From contig ML681995.1 of the NCBI GenBank assembly GCA_007922195.1, positions 19,336,764 through 19,400,763 of the forward strand: a stretch of 64,000 nt of DNA, in the 5' to 3' direction. Positions 1 to 11,030 of the stretch are shown in pieces; positions within the stretch are counted from its first letter, which is position 1; each line of letters starts with the position of its first letter. A model generated the notes under the pieces. That model worked only from the letters and a program-made list of their open reading frames with translations. It was not told the origin of the DNA and searched no databases. The DNA is from Podocnemis expansa. Taxonomy: Eukaryota > Chordata > Testudines > Podocnemididae. A program made the position numbers and the translations under genes.

Positions 1-487
1 TCAAAGGATTGTAGATATACTGGTCAAATGTACTTGTTTTGTATAAATGTCCTTTCCTTTATCTCCTCCAAGTTTGCTAATATATAAAAGCCCCTCCCAT
101 TAAGATAAGAGAAAGTTCAGTGGGCCTTAAAGAACATGCAAAGTGCTTTATAAAACCTAATGAACAATCCACAGGTTGGGATATAATGGGAAGGATATTT
201 TCACCACTTTAGCTATGTTTTTTCAACCTTAAGACCTCTCCTGCCCCACTGAACTAGTGTTGAAAACAGGTTGTTGCAGACAGTGTAAAACTGTACTGAA
301 CAGCCTTTGGAGAAGCATGCTAAAAACTGCTGTGTCAGTTCAGAGCTTACCCTATGTCACCCTGAGTTATGATCTATATGATTTTTCTGTTCACTTGTAC
401 ACTGTGATTGTATGATTTGTTGTCAGTTACACCATGTAGGGTTTCTTTATGGATGTTCATAACCTATTCTACATGATTACTACAGTA
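1..487. other. Unassigned AT-rich sequence
   Basis: No reading frame, repeat end or RNA gene is recognised here. Base composition is like the rest of the AT-rich background. Confidence 0.4.
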
Positions 488-1340
488 TCATGTGTTCTGC
501 AGCATCATGCATGTGCGTAGACATGTAACATGTTTTGCATGGCTCAAGGAGGTGGGAGACAGACAGAACTCTCTCCCAGCATCGTGTAAACAACCAAAGC
601 AGCAAATTAGCAAGTACCTGGAGGAGGCAACAAAGACTATGCTAATTAAGGTCCCTGGCTTAGACCAGACAAAGAGATCACCTCTGGCCAGAAAGGGATG
701 GGTTGAGGGGGTTTGGAAACAAAGACAGACATTTGGGATGATTTGGGGCTTTTTGCCTGGCAGTCTCCATCTGGAAACAACTTCAAGCAAGATCTGGGCC
801 CTGCCTGGTCTCAGGCAGAGACTGGCCATACAAACATCTGATAGTTAAACGTCTTGAGCATAAATTTGGACTATGAGGTCAGTTTAGGTAGAGATATTAG
901 GTTAGTATGCATGTTTTTCCTTTTATTTCCTTGTGGTTCTGCCTTGGTTGGCCATTCTCTCACTTAAAACTGTAATCTGATCAATAAACCAGTAACTGTT
1001 TTATCTAAAGCTTGTGGTCTTCAGTGGGTGCAAATAAAGAAGACGGGGCACAATCCATTTCTTTGTTAAATGGATGGACATGAGTGTATAGTGATTGGGA
1101 GTAGGTCCCAGTGCCTGTAAGACAGTGGCTCCCACTGAGGTAACTGGGGCCAGGGGTGCTAGCTTGGGGACCATGCCTTCAGTAGCCAGGGAGCATACCC
1201 ACTGCTTGGGACCAATTACATGCAAGAGGCTGGAGTGAACTGACTCAGGAGTGAATGGTCACCTGGCAAAGCAGGGTGAAACGGGGTTCAGGATTGAGCA
1301 TTTGGGGGTCACAGCAGCACACTGAATCAGATCCAGGGAG
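488..1340 (+). repeat. Possible degenerate LTR-like repeat
   Basis: This stretch looks like an old interspersed repeat rather than unique DNA. Two AATAAA signals, near 983 and 1034, sit in a T-rich and then purine-rich context, as at the end of a retroviral-type LTR. Overlapping open frames of 113 and 118 codons on opposite strands at 488-848 have no recognisable motif. I see no terminal TG/CA pair or target duplication. The LTR reading is a guess; the sequence supports only a suspicion of a repeat. Confidence 0.25.
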
Positions 1341-1489
1341 CAGTCTATCACACCCTGGTATAAATCTGAAGTAACTTAACTGAAGTTAATGTGGTTACAC
1401 TGCTATGAGAAGAGAATCAGGCCTGATGCAACCCTTCCTCAAGCTTCTTCCCTGATTCCACACAAAATTCAAGAGCTCCTTGTGCTTTT

Positions 1490-1985
1490 TTTTTTTTTAT
1501 AATAGGCTTGATATTGCCTGTAAGTCCCTTACTATTACTCCCCAGCTTGCCCAATCTTTTCATTTCCTTGATCCCTGCGTTCCCTTCCACTCTCTTCCCT
1601 GCCTGTTATCTGGTGCTTCCAATGCCTGGAATTACATTCCTTGTCTTGTGTACCTAGCATGCTCGCTCTTGAAATCTTTCACTAATTCCACCTTGTGTGC
1701 TGCAACTCCTAACTACTCCTCTTGGGCTGTCTTCTCCCTTTTTGCCCTCCCTCAGTTGCTGCTTACAACGCATCACAAAGTTTACGGTTTTCTCTCTATG
1801 TAATGTGATGTGCCTACACATCTATTTGTTTTATCCCGCCATTCCCTCCCCGCTTTGCTTTGCTTTTCTAAACTCTGTAAGGTGTTCAGGGCAGGGACAT
1901 TGTCTTCTTTTTAAATCTCTGGGACTCTGCCATTATTGCACTGTACACGTGTATATTTTTACTATTATTAAAGGGTCTTATAGAA
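1490..1985 (+). mobile_element. L2-like LINE 3' end (relic)
   Basis: The block runs from a pyrimidine-rich segment, through a stretch resembling the L2 3' UTR (phrases around 1620-1690), to the typical tail at 1872-1910 that reads like 'taaggtgttcagggcaggga'. This tail is shared by vertebrate L2 and MIR elements. The copy is strongly diverged and has no coding part. Open frames across it are pyrimidine-rich shadows. Confidence 0.5.
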
Positions 1986-1989
1986 TTTA

Positions 1990-3675
1990 GTTCTGTCCAC
2001 AACAGCAGACAAGCTGCTTCGAATCCCTGTTGATGGGGGAACAGGAGCAGCCCAATGAGTCATTTTCCCACCGTAATCAGGATCATTGTTAAAATGCTGC
2101 CCTCCAGAGGTTAGCATCCACATTTAGTTGCTGTAACATACACTTTACTGCATTTCTTTCCCCATCTTCAAGAACAGCTCAAAAGAAATCAGTGTTATCC
2201 TTCCCAGAAAGACATTTTAGCTATTTCACTCATATCTCAAAGAAACAGACTAAACAAAATGAGTCTAACAATACAAGGAACAAATATTCACATTAAATCA
2301 TTTCGTCACCCAGTCCGGAAAACTGATCCCCACAAAAAGCCTAACCCCTGAGAAAACAGAACACCCTGCTCCAGCCTCACCTTATTGTCAGCATGACTTG
2401 TTGATTAGTCAGCACAATGACAAAAGAGGTGAACGAGAGGCTGTCCATGTACTAATTCTAAATCACATGAAACAGATGGCCAGAGGTCCCTAATCTTTCC
2501 CATGTAAGAAGGCTGGCTGGTTGTTTTTGACCCCATGAGTTTCATATGAAAGCTTCATAGGCAAAAAATGAGACCCAAAGTGTGGAGATGGATGGGATAT
2601 GAAAGCTAAGGTGAATAGAACTGCATTATATGCTATTCTTTCTCCCTCCTTTTGGTTAATGGAATGTATTCTAGAAAGCGTTCCCTTGTTTCCCAAGATT
2701 GAAAAGTTGACTCATGTCCATTTAAAGCTCCTAAAACAAACTGTCCCTTTCAAAGCTAGATCCATTTGCAGATCTGAATGCTTTGATTTTAATGTTTGTT
2801 CATTATTTGAAACTATTCCCTTTCGAGACTAATATAGATTATCCCTGAATCATTAGCTCTTTGACCATTGGCTTTTTAAAATTTGTGATGTGTGATTAGT
2901 CACATAAGCCAGCAGCAATTGTTTTTGCTCTCTGGTTGCAGGACTGTGGGCACCTGTGAGATTCTCTCTTACTTCACACATTTCTGCATATTAAGCCACA
3001 CGTACAAACTTGTGCAGAAAAAAATCTAATGGGGTTACTAGCACTGACAAAGTAAATGCATGGGTTTCATATAAAGTAACTGGAGGCCCTGTGCTGACAT
3101 CTGGCCTGTGGCACCACTCTCCTGGTTCTTCCCCCCTCCTTCCCATTTCTGCCCATCATTTGAACCCATCCTACTGAGGTTAAACCAGTGATGTCCAGTC
3201 AAGAATCTCACCTAACTTTGATAAAGAGGGTCTTCTGGTTGGTCATGGAGGAAAGAACTAAGGGGGCATGGCAAAGTCTGGAAGGGGAGGGGAATCACTT
3301 AGGACAAAAGGGCAGGGACTGAGGACACACACCAGCAGGGGAAAGGACAAAATTAGAAACAAGTGTAGAAAGGGTGGTGGCAAGCACAGAACCAGAAGGG
3401 GTGAATTCAGGAAAAGGCCAAGGACTGAACAGAGAGGATAAAGTGAGGGTCCAGAGGAGTGGTGTGATGGGACAAGACATGGCATCACTGGTTTTAACAT
3501 CATTTTCTTTTACAGTCGTCAATATTTTATCATCCTGTCATCAGATTTGCCATTTATTAGTTCTGTTAACATATGTATCCTTCACACACTAAATATTTTT
3601 TAAAACCCTGTGGATGTTTGTGTGCTAAATTTATCTTCATGACTCTCTCTGCTTTAGTAAGTTTTAAGATAGGCT
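1990..3675. other. Unassigned sequence
   Basis: No recognisable gene or repeat. A purine-rich tract lies at about 3250-3450 and gives short open frames on both strands that carry no motif. Confidence 0.4.
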
Positions 3676-3682
3676 TTCTAAA

Positions 3683-3716
3683 TAATTATTATTGTTATTA
3701 TTATTATGGTTTTTAT
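3683..3716. repeat. ATT/TTA simple repeat
   Basis: Imperfect tandem ATT trinucleotides form a short microsatellite. Confidence 0.8.
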
Positions 3717-3763
3717 TAAAGGCTTTAAATAGTTCAGTTACCGAATAATAGTCTCTTGGAATT

Positions 3764-3951
3764 CAATGTTCCCTGTAATGACTCGTAGACTGTGTGCGCA
3801 AACAATTTCTTTGTGTGCGCAAAGACATTTCTTTGTGAGCACCAGCATTAGCACTATTGAATTTTTTTTTGTGCGCACTTTATTTTGTCGTGTGCGCAGG
3901 TTTCACGACCTGTGTGCGCGCGCACACGCGCACAGCTTAGAGGGAACAGTG
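3764..3951. mobile_element. Short non-autonomous hAT element with Z-DNA-like core
   Basis: A 188-bp element is flanked by a perfect 8-bp duplication, ttggaatt, at 3756-3763 and 3952-3959. Its ends are inverted: caatgttccc at the left and gggaacagtg at the right. An 8-bp duplication with a CA..TG-type terminus is the hAT signature. The interior is rich in tgtgcgca motifs and ends in an alternating purine/pyrimidine run at 3911-3933. There is no coding capacity. The related element at 47954-48515 has the same terminal sequence. Confidence 0.85.
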
Positions 3952-4364
3952 TTGGAATTACAGGGACATAATGTGTCAGCAGCAAGTAATAACAGAATAT
4001 TGTATGCAAGGTACATGCATTCAGTTGCTTAATTCTTTTTCCTTCCTCCACTGTGAAATTTCTTATACTCATATTTTCCATTCTTTGCTTTTCCTACATT
4101 CATTAAAATATAAAAGACAATTTATAACATAGCCAGAAGTAAAAGATACTACCACGTTCGTTAGAGGAATGCTACAGGGTTCATTTGGCTGTCCAAGGTA
4201 CTACACTTAGCACACCAAAGAATCCATCTCAATGCACATTTTAAAATAATTACAGAAGTACTTGTGCTACTGTCATTTTTAATAATGCGTGAATGGTTCT
4301 AGTGACTCACAATGAGTACTGCCATTTTAATCTGCTTCCGAGCAGGATTTCCACTTAATTTCTT

Positions 4365-4455
4365 AACTTCTCTATCTTCAGTTTTCCTGTTTGCACAATT
4401 CAGCTAATAATACTACCCTAACTCACAAGAGTGTTAATGAGGATAAATTAATTGC
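4365..4455 (-). mobile_element. MIR-like SINE fragment
   Basis: Read on the minus strand, the fragment matches the conserved MIR core: a transcript ending in sequence like 'caaacaggaaaactgaag'. It is preceded by the typical 'ttaatgaggataa' phrase on the plus strand near 4435. It is diverged and truncated at both ends. Confidence 0.55.
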
Positions 4456-4480
4456 TTGTGTAATACTTTTGCCAGTCAGT

Positions 4481-5860
4481 CGGCAGCAACCACAGCTAGG
4501 TTCAATACCTAGGGGTTTCTTTCCACAATACAACACAACACTGTCTCGAGCCCCTATTCGGTGACCTTGGGCAATTAAACAACACCCCTTGAGCACCTCT
4601 AGAGGCAATTCTTCCTCTCTCACAAGCACAGAGGAAAAGAGGAAAGTAACTTGGCATTACCTTGGGAAAACACCGAAAGCAGGATTCATACATGAACAAA
4701 ACACTCATTCCAGGGTATGTTGGGCCATTTCCTATTGCTTCAGTTTCTAAAATCCAGGAATTAGACGTTCCTTTAACATGCCCCTCCCATTAAAGCACCC
4801 CACTCATAGGTGTTATCCTTAGAGCAGATCCAGGAGCTAGAGGTGCAACTGCAGAGTTCACAATAGGGATCTAAAAATTTGTTTAATTTAAAATCTGTTT
4901 AAACATTCTATTTTTATAATGTTTAAATGGTTAGATGTTGTGGGGAGCCTGCCAGGCTTGGATTCTCATTACCAAGAGAGGAGTAACCTCTCTCTGCACT
5001 GGACTTTGAGCCTCTGAGCCAAGCCTATTTGCAAGCTAACACACTCCATCCCCCATTTGGGCTCCAAGCCTCCCCACTATACATGGGGAGCATAGCTCAG
5101 CTGCAGCTACTGTCCCACTGGGCTGGCTCCAAGCCTCCCACCAGCAAGAACTACCCAGCTGCTCCTGCTGGCAGGGAGCTGAGCCCAACTTCCATGCCTG
5201 TTTAAACAGTAATCAGCTATTTAAAACATTGAAACAGCTGTTACTGTTTAACCATTTGCATTTTTATATCCCTAATTACCACTCTGGTTGAGGGAGAGAG
5301 GGAAAGAAGGCACCTTGCTCATTCTACTACTTGGCTGCCCAGCCAGCTACTCATTACACCACTAGCCACTCCTTACCATCCCCTCTGCAGCAGACCATCA
5401 CCTTCTGCTACCACCTGCTTCTCTATTATGATCTCTGGGGGTCAGTGCCCTGAGGTTCCACCCAGCTCAGTGATCTCAGCTCTTAATGAATATCAGCTTT
5501 TAGTGGATGAACCTCAGTGCCAAAGCTGGGCAGGAGCACTACCCCACTGTAGAAGGTTTCTGTTCTAATGAGCACTTAACAAAACAAAAGACTCCAAATG
5601 GAGTCTTAGTTATCTCTAGAAAGGAGAGAATAAATCAGGTGTAGGGCTCTTAGGAAGAGCCTACACTGCCAGCCAGGAATACCTGTCCCCACCTCCTATC
5701 AACCTTTGCAGAGCTCTGGCATGCAAGTCAATAGCCAGTCTCGGTTCAGATGTGCAACCCTTCGATCAGAACACACAAAGTGCAGTTCTGCTGCTCTGTG
5801 CTCCTATAGTAAGGGGAACAACATTTCATTGCCCCTGCTTTTAATACTCAAGTGATTTGT
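4481..5860. repeat. Long dispersed repeat copy R1 (solo-LTR candidate)
   Basis: This copy aligns by eye, in the same orientation and order, with 33269-34586 plus 39779-40075 (R2). Shared landmarks include the 'ggcagcaac' start, a 'gcaggattcata' block, a 'ggtgttatcctta' block, an 'aacaaaacaaaag' run and an 'aacaacatttcatt' block near the end. No coding frame is present. The size of about 1 kb after removing the insertion at 4863-5274, and the lack of genes, suggest a solo LTR, but no clean TG/CA ends or target duplications were found. It may be some other long non-coding repeat. Confidence 0.6.
4863..5274. mobile_element. Inverted-repeat element inserted in R1
   Basis: The R2 copy lacks this 410-bp block between 'gagttcac' and 'ccac', so R2 acts as the empty site. 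The ends are inverted: agggatctaaaaat at the left and atttttatatccct at the right. A GC-richer core (4940-5200) lies between two AT-rich arms full of tttaaa motifs. The target duplication is not clear, so the superfamily is open; the terminal motif would suit a hAT. Confidence 0.6.
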
Positions 5861-5889
5861 AAGCCAGCATCAGCCGAAGGAATTATTTG

Positions 5890-6734
5890 GACAAAGCAGT
5901 GTCATCTGGTTGAGCACCTAAGCAGGGTTGGTGTGCACATGCAGCCTGATGCCTGTTCTCTTCCTCCAACCCCAGCTCAGCAGGATATTCAGACACTGCA
6001 TCTGTCTGCAAAGTACTTTATCACTTGGCAGGGAAGATGCCACTAAAATACAAAATATCAACTAGAAAAGTGTCCACAAAAATGTTTATATTAAACCATT
6101 GGTATCATTTTTAAACATATTAAAGGCAGAACTTGCCTGAAAGCACTTGTGAAATTCTCCAACTTCTTTCCTGTATTGACATTCCTTTGTTCTAACTTGC
6201 CAGCCTGAGAGTCAAGATGGCAACTTCCTCCTCTGTGAGCAACTTACCATTTTCATTATGCTTAGCGATTTAAAAATGGTTGACATGCACACTTTCCTAC
6301 CTCCACATAAAGCAATAATATGGTTTTAAAACAAATGTAGGTCTTCCTTCACATGAAGCTTCCCTAACAAAACCTCATAGAAAATTCAACCCTGAGCCCG
6401 GGGTTAGTGCAATGCCTGTGTACCACGTAAGTCCTGTTTTGAGGGTTTACATGGCACCTGTGCTTGATCGCCACAGGACTGAATTGCACCCTTCTCTCCT
6501 TACTTGACTAGGATAGGCTTGGTCAACCTGTGCCTCCCGCAGCCCCATGTGGCAGGACCCAGCATCCCATTCCAGGGCCTCTTATCCACCCCTGGCAGGA
6601 CCCAACACGCCTCTAAGGCATCCCACGTCTCATGGGTAGGACCCAGCTCCCTCCTCTCCCCATTAGGATATATCTGTGAATAACAAGAACAGCCAGGAGT
6701 ATGATACTTAATGCTAACATACATTCTGGAAAGG
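5890..6734. other. Unassigned sequence
   Basis: No recognisable gene or repeat end. Short open frames on both strands lack motifs. Confidence 0.4.
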
Positions 6735-6945
6735 ATATTAAATCTCCTGCTTCAGGGTTTAAACCAATCTCCAATTATTAGGCATCGGAATAAAACTTAT
6801 TAGAACCAGATTACCCCACCATCTGCCTCATGAGAAATTTCTTGCACTTTCCTCTGTAGCATCTGGTGCTGGCCAGAGTCAGAGACAGGAGATAGGATGA
6901 AATGGATCTTGGATCTGATCCAGATGGGCAATTCCTATGTTCCTG
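6735..6945 (+). mobile_element. CR1 LINE 3' UTR fragment
   Basis: The plus strand contains the typical sauropsid CR1 3' phrases: 'cttgcactttcctctgtagc' followed by a 'catctggtgctggcca' block, a diverged 'gatctgatccagatgg' block and a terminal 'attcctatgttcc'. There is no coding part. Confidence 0.8.
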
Positions 6946-7188
6946 TACTCAAAGGACAAGTAAGAAAGGAGCTTCTGCATCCACCATGCTTCACAGCCCC
7001 ACGGAATGTGGGTGCTCATCTAGGAGGCTTTGTCAGTCTCCCACCATGTATGCTGTGCTAAGCACTGGTGGATGATGCTCCTTCTTAAAGGAACATCAGA
7101 GTATGCACTAGGGCAGGGGTACTCAAACTTTTTGCAAGCCGGTCCACATTCAGCCTTCCACCATTGACCAGGGTCCACAAACAACTGG

Positions 7189-7588
7189 NNNNNNNNNNNN
7201 NNNNNNNNNNNNNNNNNNNNNNNNNNNNNNNNNNNNNNNNNNNNNNNNNNNNNNNNNNNNNNNNNNNNNNNNNNNNNNNNNNNNNNNNNNNNNNNNNNNN
7301 NNNNNNNNNNNNNNNNNNNNNNNNNNNNNNNNNNNNNNNNNNNNNNNNNNNNNNNNNNNNNNNNNNNNNNNNNNNNNNNNNNNNNNNNNNNNNNNNNNNN
7401 NNNNNNNNNNNNNNNNNNNNNNNNNNNNNNNNNNNNNNNNNNNNNNNNNNNNNNNNNNNNNNNNNNNNNNNNNNNNNNNNNNNNNNNNNNNNNNNNNNNN
7501 NNNNNNNNNNNNNNNNNNNNNNNNNNNNNNNNNNNNNNNNNNNNNNNNNNNNNNNNNNNNNNNNNNNNNNNNNNNNNNNNNNNNNNNN
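7189..7588. other. Assembly gap (400 N)
   Basis: Exactly 400 undetermined bases, probably a scaffold or repeat gap of nominal length. It abuts the minisatellite, which explains why assembly failed here. Confidence 0.99.
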
Positions 7589-7985
7589 GGGGGGAGTGAG
7601 AGCGGGGGGCAGCAATGCCAGCCGCGTGGGGGGGGCGAGCGGGAACGGGGGGCAGCGATGCCAGCCGCGTGGGGGGGCGGCGATGCCGGAAGCGGGGACG
7701 GCGATGCTGGGAGTGGGGGGGGCGGCGGCGGCAGCGGCGATGCTGGGAGTGGGGGGGCGGCGGCGGCAGCGCTGGGAGTGGGGGGGCGGCGGGGGCGATG
7801 CTGGGAGTCGGGGGCGGCGGGGGCGATGCTGGGAGTCGGGGGGCGGCGGCGGCGGTGGCGATGCTGGGAGTCGGGGGGCAGCGGCGGCGGTGGCGATGCT
7901 GGGAGTCGGGGGGCGGCGGCGGCGGCGCCAGGAGCAGCGGGGCAGTGGCGGCGCAGCAGGCTCTGTGGGGGGGAGGGGGAGCGCA
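7589..7985. repeat. G-rich minisatellite
   Basis: Tandem, imperfect units of about 30-40 bp are built on 'gcgatgctgggagt' followed by runs of G and cgg triplets. At least eight units are visible up to about 7920. The array probably continues into the gap. The purine strand has many G-runs and could form G-quadruplexes. It lies inside the hAT element 7114-8119. Confidence 0.9.
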
Positions 7986-8128
7986 GCGAGCAACAGAAGT
8001 TGCTCAGCTGCGCTTAGAGCCGGGGTACTCAAACGGGCAAATAGGCCACTGTCGCGGTCCACTGGAAACCTCTTTGCGGTCCGGATTGTGGACCGCGGGC
8101 CGCCATTTGAGTACCCCTGCACTAGGGT

Positions 8129-8196
8129 TTGATCCAAAGTCTACTGAAGTGAATAGGAGGTCTTCCATTCCCTTCAATGAGCTTTGGATCAAATCC
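8129..8196. repeat. Short inverted repeat
   Basis: The arms tttgatccaaag (8129-8140) and ctttggatcaaa (8183-8194) are perfectly complementary around a loop of about 42 bp. It may be a decayed MITE end or a fragment of an old repeat. Confidence 0.5.
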
Positions 8197-8199
8197 AAA

Positions 8200-9460
8200 C
8201 ACATTTTTCCCAAGAGCATCCTGCACCAGCTGGATATCCTTAAGAATTTAGTGATGGTTTGCACAATCTCCTGTGTTCCCTCCAGAGACCACAGGCAGGG
8301 TTTAAATTTTGGTAATTACAACTATTTGGGCCATTCAACTTTCTTTTTCATTTATTTTTTTGAAGTACGATTATTAAGAAATCATGCTTTGTGCTGAGCC
8401 AGTCTGTGCTTTCCACCTGGTGTAGAAAATCCACCAGACCAGCAGCTCTTGGACTGAAGAAGAGCCAAAATGCAGCAGCATTGTTGTGGTTTCCCATGCT
8501 GGGAGTGGGAAGCAGAGAGGCTGTACAGACCTTGAAGATAAATTCCACAGCAGCTCCCTTTGATAGAAAGAAAAATGGGAATATTAAGCAAAAAGTGTGG
8601 TCGGACAGGGATGTAGCCTCAGGGCCCCCTATATTTGTGGCCCTGATCACTAAAATACTACCACCTCCCTCGTGGAAGACACAATGTGGGCTGAAGCTGC
8701 CATTCCAGCATCCATTTCCTCCAAATTTGCATCAGATCCAGATTTCACCTAAATATGTCCTACTGACTAGAGCTAGTATGTATGACTTTCCTATAGTGGT
8801 AGCCCAGTGATCACAGGAAGTTTCAGTGAACTATTATTTCCTGTGGTGTTTCTGTGGTCTCTTGCACTAACTCAACTTTATGTAATAGAACACATTTCCT
8901 TGTTTGTGTGAATGTGCAATGACTGTGTCTTACTGGCAAGAGTGAAATGGCTTAAGAGGAAACAGCTAAGCATTTGATCTGAAACAAACTGTCCCAATTT
9001 TTCTTAGCCTCTTCTAAGAATATTTTACATTTCCATCACATTCCCATCACACTGATCTATTCAAAGCACTTTGCAAATTCTTGTTCAAATATGACCATCC
9101 ATAATCCTGTGGTGTAGTACTTTATCTGAGATTGTTGAAATACAAGTTTCTGGGTGCAGGAAGTTTAAAAATCTGTAACAATAAATGTAGGGTGACTTGC
9201 CAGTTCTGGATCTCCACTGGATCATCTGCTAATGTATTTAATTGCAAGAACTCTTTCTCATACTTTCTAAGAAAACTTCTAAGGTTCACAGCTTCAAACA
9301 CCAATGAACCATGTATTGTTTGGAAGAAATGGATTATTAGAACCTTTTCGCTTTTCTTAATACTCTGTGAAATTGTTGTCAGCTTAGCTTTTCCCTGGTC
9401 ACAAATATTGTGTCTGTCTTGTAAGGTGCGTATGATCTTTTAAGTTTTTCTCCTGTGTTT
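8200..9460. other. Unassigned sequence
   Basis: No recognisable gene or repeat. A 139-codon open frame at 8391-8810 (+) has no identifiable domain, and antisense frames of 100 and 69 codons overlap it, so I do not call it a gene. Confidence 0.4.
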
Positions 9461-9904
9461 CCAATGGCTATGTCTACACTACAGGGCTCTGTTAAGCCGG
9501 CTTAATGAAGTTTACTTTAAGCTGGCTTAAAGTAGACCTTATTAAGTCGGCTTAGAGTGTCCACACTCAAAATGCCAAGAGACTGCCCACATTGACACTG
9601 GCAACTGCTAGGTCCCCCTAGGCATGGTGCATTGCGGGTGCCTGGCCCACAGTGCACCACAGCAGACGTGCCCCTCTCTTTTGGCCATTCCTTTACTACA
9701 GGAAGTGAGTGACCTCACCACCCTCCATACCGTGTGTGGCAACAGGGAGCCCAGGGAGCCTGACGTAGCAGAGCGATGTGCCAGCGCAGGACTCCACACC
9801 CTCCATGCATTGGCCAGAGTCCTCTGGCTCTGGACCAGATGCTGCAGGGCAACCGCCAGCGCAGGGGCAGGGTGCTGCAGTTGTTAATGCTCAAAACACC
9901 AGGA

Positions 9905-10258
9905 CACAGCACACAGAGGAAAGTGAAGTCAAATCACCAGTTGTAATGGGAAAAAAAATCCATAGTCACAATTTAATCCTGCTTTCACACAATCTAATCT
10001 AAAAGAAATAGCAACTTTCTTTCTTTCTGTGTGCTGTTTCCCAGTGTTTGAATTTTAACAACTGCTTTGATTTGCTGTTACAGTGTGACCTGATCCTATA
10101 TAGTCTTACACTCCCCTGCATTTATTCTCATCCTATTCTGTGAGTTCCCCAATCTTCAAACTGTCTGAGGAAGTGGGATTTTCTCCCATGAAAGCTCATC
10201 CAATAAATTTGCTAGTCTTAAAGAGTGCCTCTGGATCTCTTGTTTGTTTTACTACAAT
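9905..10258 (+). mobile_element. Captured Penelope-like fragment with internal inversion (copy A)
   Basis: The left part (to about 10002) matches, in the same orientation, the plus-strand image of the end of the Penelope reading frame at 23270-23345. The right part (about 10003-10258) is the Penelope 3' UTR in the opposite sense, ending in the shared tail ('gggattttctcccatgaaag', then 'caataaatttg', then 'cttgtttgttttac'). The switch point, 'ctaatctaaaagaaata', and the outer right junction are the same in copy B at 25831-26213. The fragment therefore predates amplification of the host element. Confidence 0.8.
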
Positions 10259-10261
10259 ATC

Positions 10262-11030
10262 GGAGGGGGTCCATCTGAGAAGGTCGGGCTGCGAGGGGGA
10301 GAGACATGCAGGGTCTGGCTGAGAAGGGGGAGACACATGCGATTGGGCAGAGAAGGGGAAAGACAGGCAGAGTCGGGTTGAGAAGGGGGAGACATACAGG
10401 GCTGGGCTGGAGAAGGGGAGAGCCAGGCAGGGTCAGGCTGAGAAGGGGGAGACACACAGGGTCAGGATGAGAACAGGAGAGATGTGGGGTTGGGCTCGAG
10501 AAGGGGGAGACATACGATGTCAGGCAAAGAAGGGGGAGATGTGGTGTCAGGCTGAGAACGGAGAGAGATGTGGGCTCGGGCTGAGAACGGGAGACATGTG
10601 GTGTCAGACTGAGAATGGCTAGAGATGTAGGGTTGGGCTGAAAATGGGAGAGATGCGGGGTCCGGCTGAGAACAGGAGAGATGCAGGTTCAGGCTGGAGA
10701 AGGGGGAAAGAGGCTGGGTCAGGTTGAGCTGGAGAAAGGGGAAACATGCAGTGTTGGGCAGAGACGGGGGAGAGATGCGGGGTGGAGCTGAGAGCGGTGA
10801 GAGATGCGGGGTCAGGCTAAGAACAGGAGAGATGCGGGGTTGGGCTGGAGAAGGGGGAAAGATGCTGATCAGGTCGGGCTGGAGAAGGGGGAGACGTGTC
10901 AGGCAGAGAAGGGGGAGAGATGTGAGGTTGGGCTGAGAACAGTGAGAAATACAGGGTCAGGCTGAGAATGGGAGAGATGCGGAGTCAGGCTGAGAAGGGG
11001 GAATGACGCTGAATCAGGTTGAGGGGAAGG
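10262..11030. repeat. Minisatellite of the composite element (copy A)
   Basis: Roughly 25-30 degenerate units of about 27-32 bp follow the pattern 'gggagagatgcggggtcggg' then 'ctgagaa'. The unit also appears on the other strand in copy B (about 25440-25815), where the array is about half as long. Purine bias on this strand is strong. The units are contiguous and have no spacers, so this is not a CRISPR array. Confidence 0.9.

Larger units (their letters stand above)
7114..8119. mobile_element. hAT non-autonomous element with internal minisatellite
   Basis: The element is bounded by a perfect 8-bp duplication, cactaggg, at 7106-7113 and 8120-8127. Its inverted ends are caggggtactcaaa (left) and tttgagtacccctg (right), a standard hAT terminal pattern. 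The subterminal sequence at 8040-8105 is GC-rich and repeats a 'cggtccac' theme also seen at 7141-7175. The interior holds an assembly gap and a G-rich minisatellite. No transposase is visible. The long translated frames through the gap on both strands are low-complexity artefacts. Confidence 0.9.

Noticed and set aside
7085..8137. Long open frames of 350 (-) and 322 (+) codons
   Set aside because: Both run through the 400-N gap and a G-rich minisatellite inside a hAT with perfect duplication; the translations are low-complexity Pro/Ala/Gly runs.
10262..11030. CRISPR-like repeat array
   Set aside because: Units are contiguous, degenerate and without unique spacers; the surroundings are vertebrate transposons.
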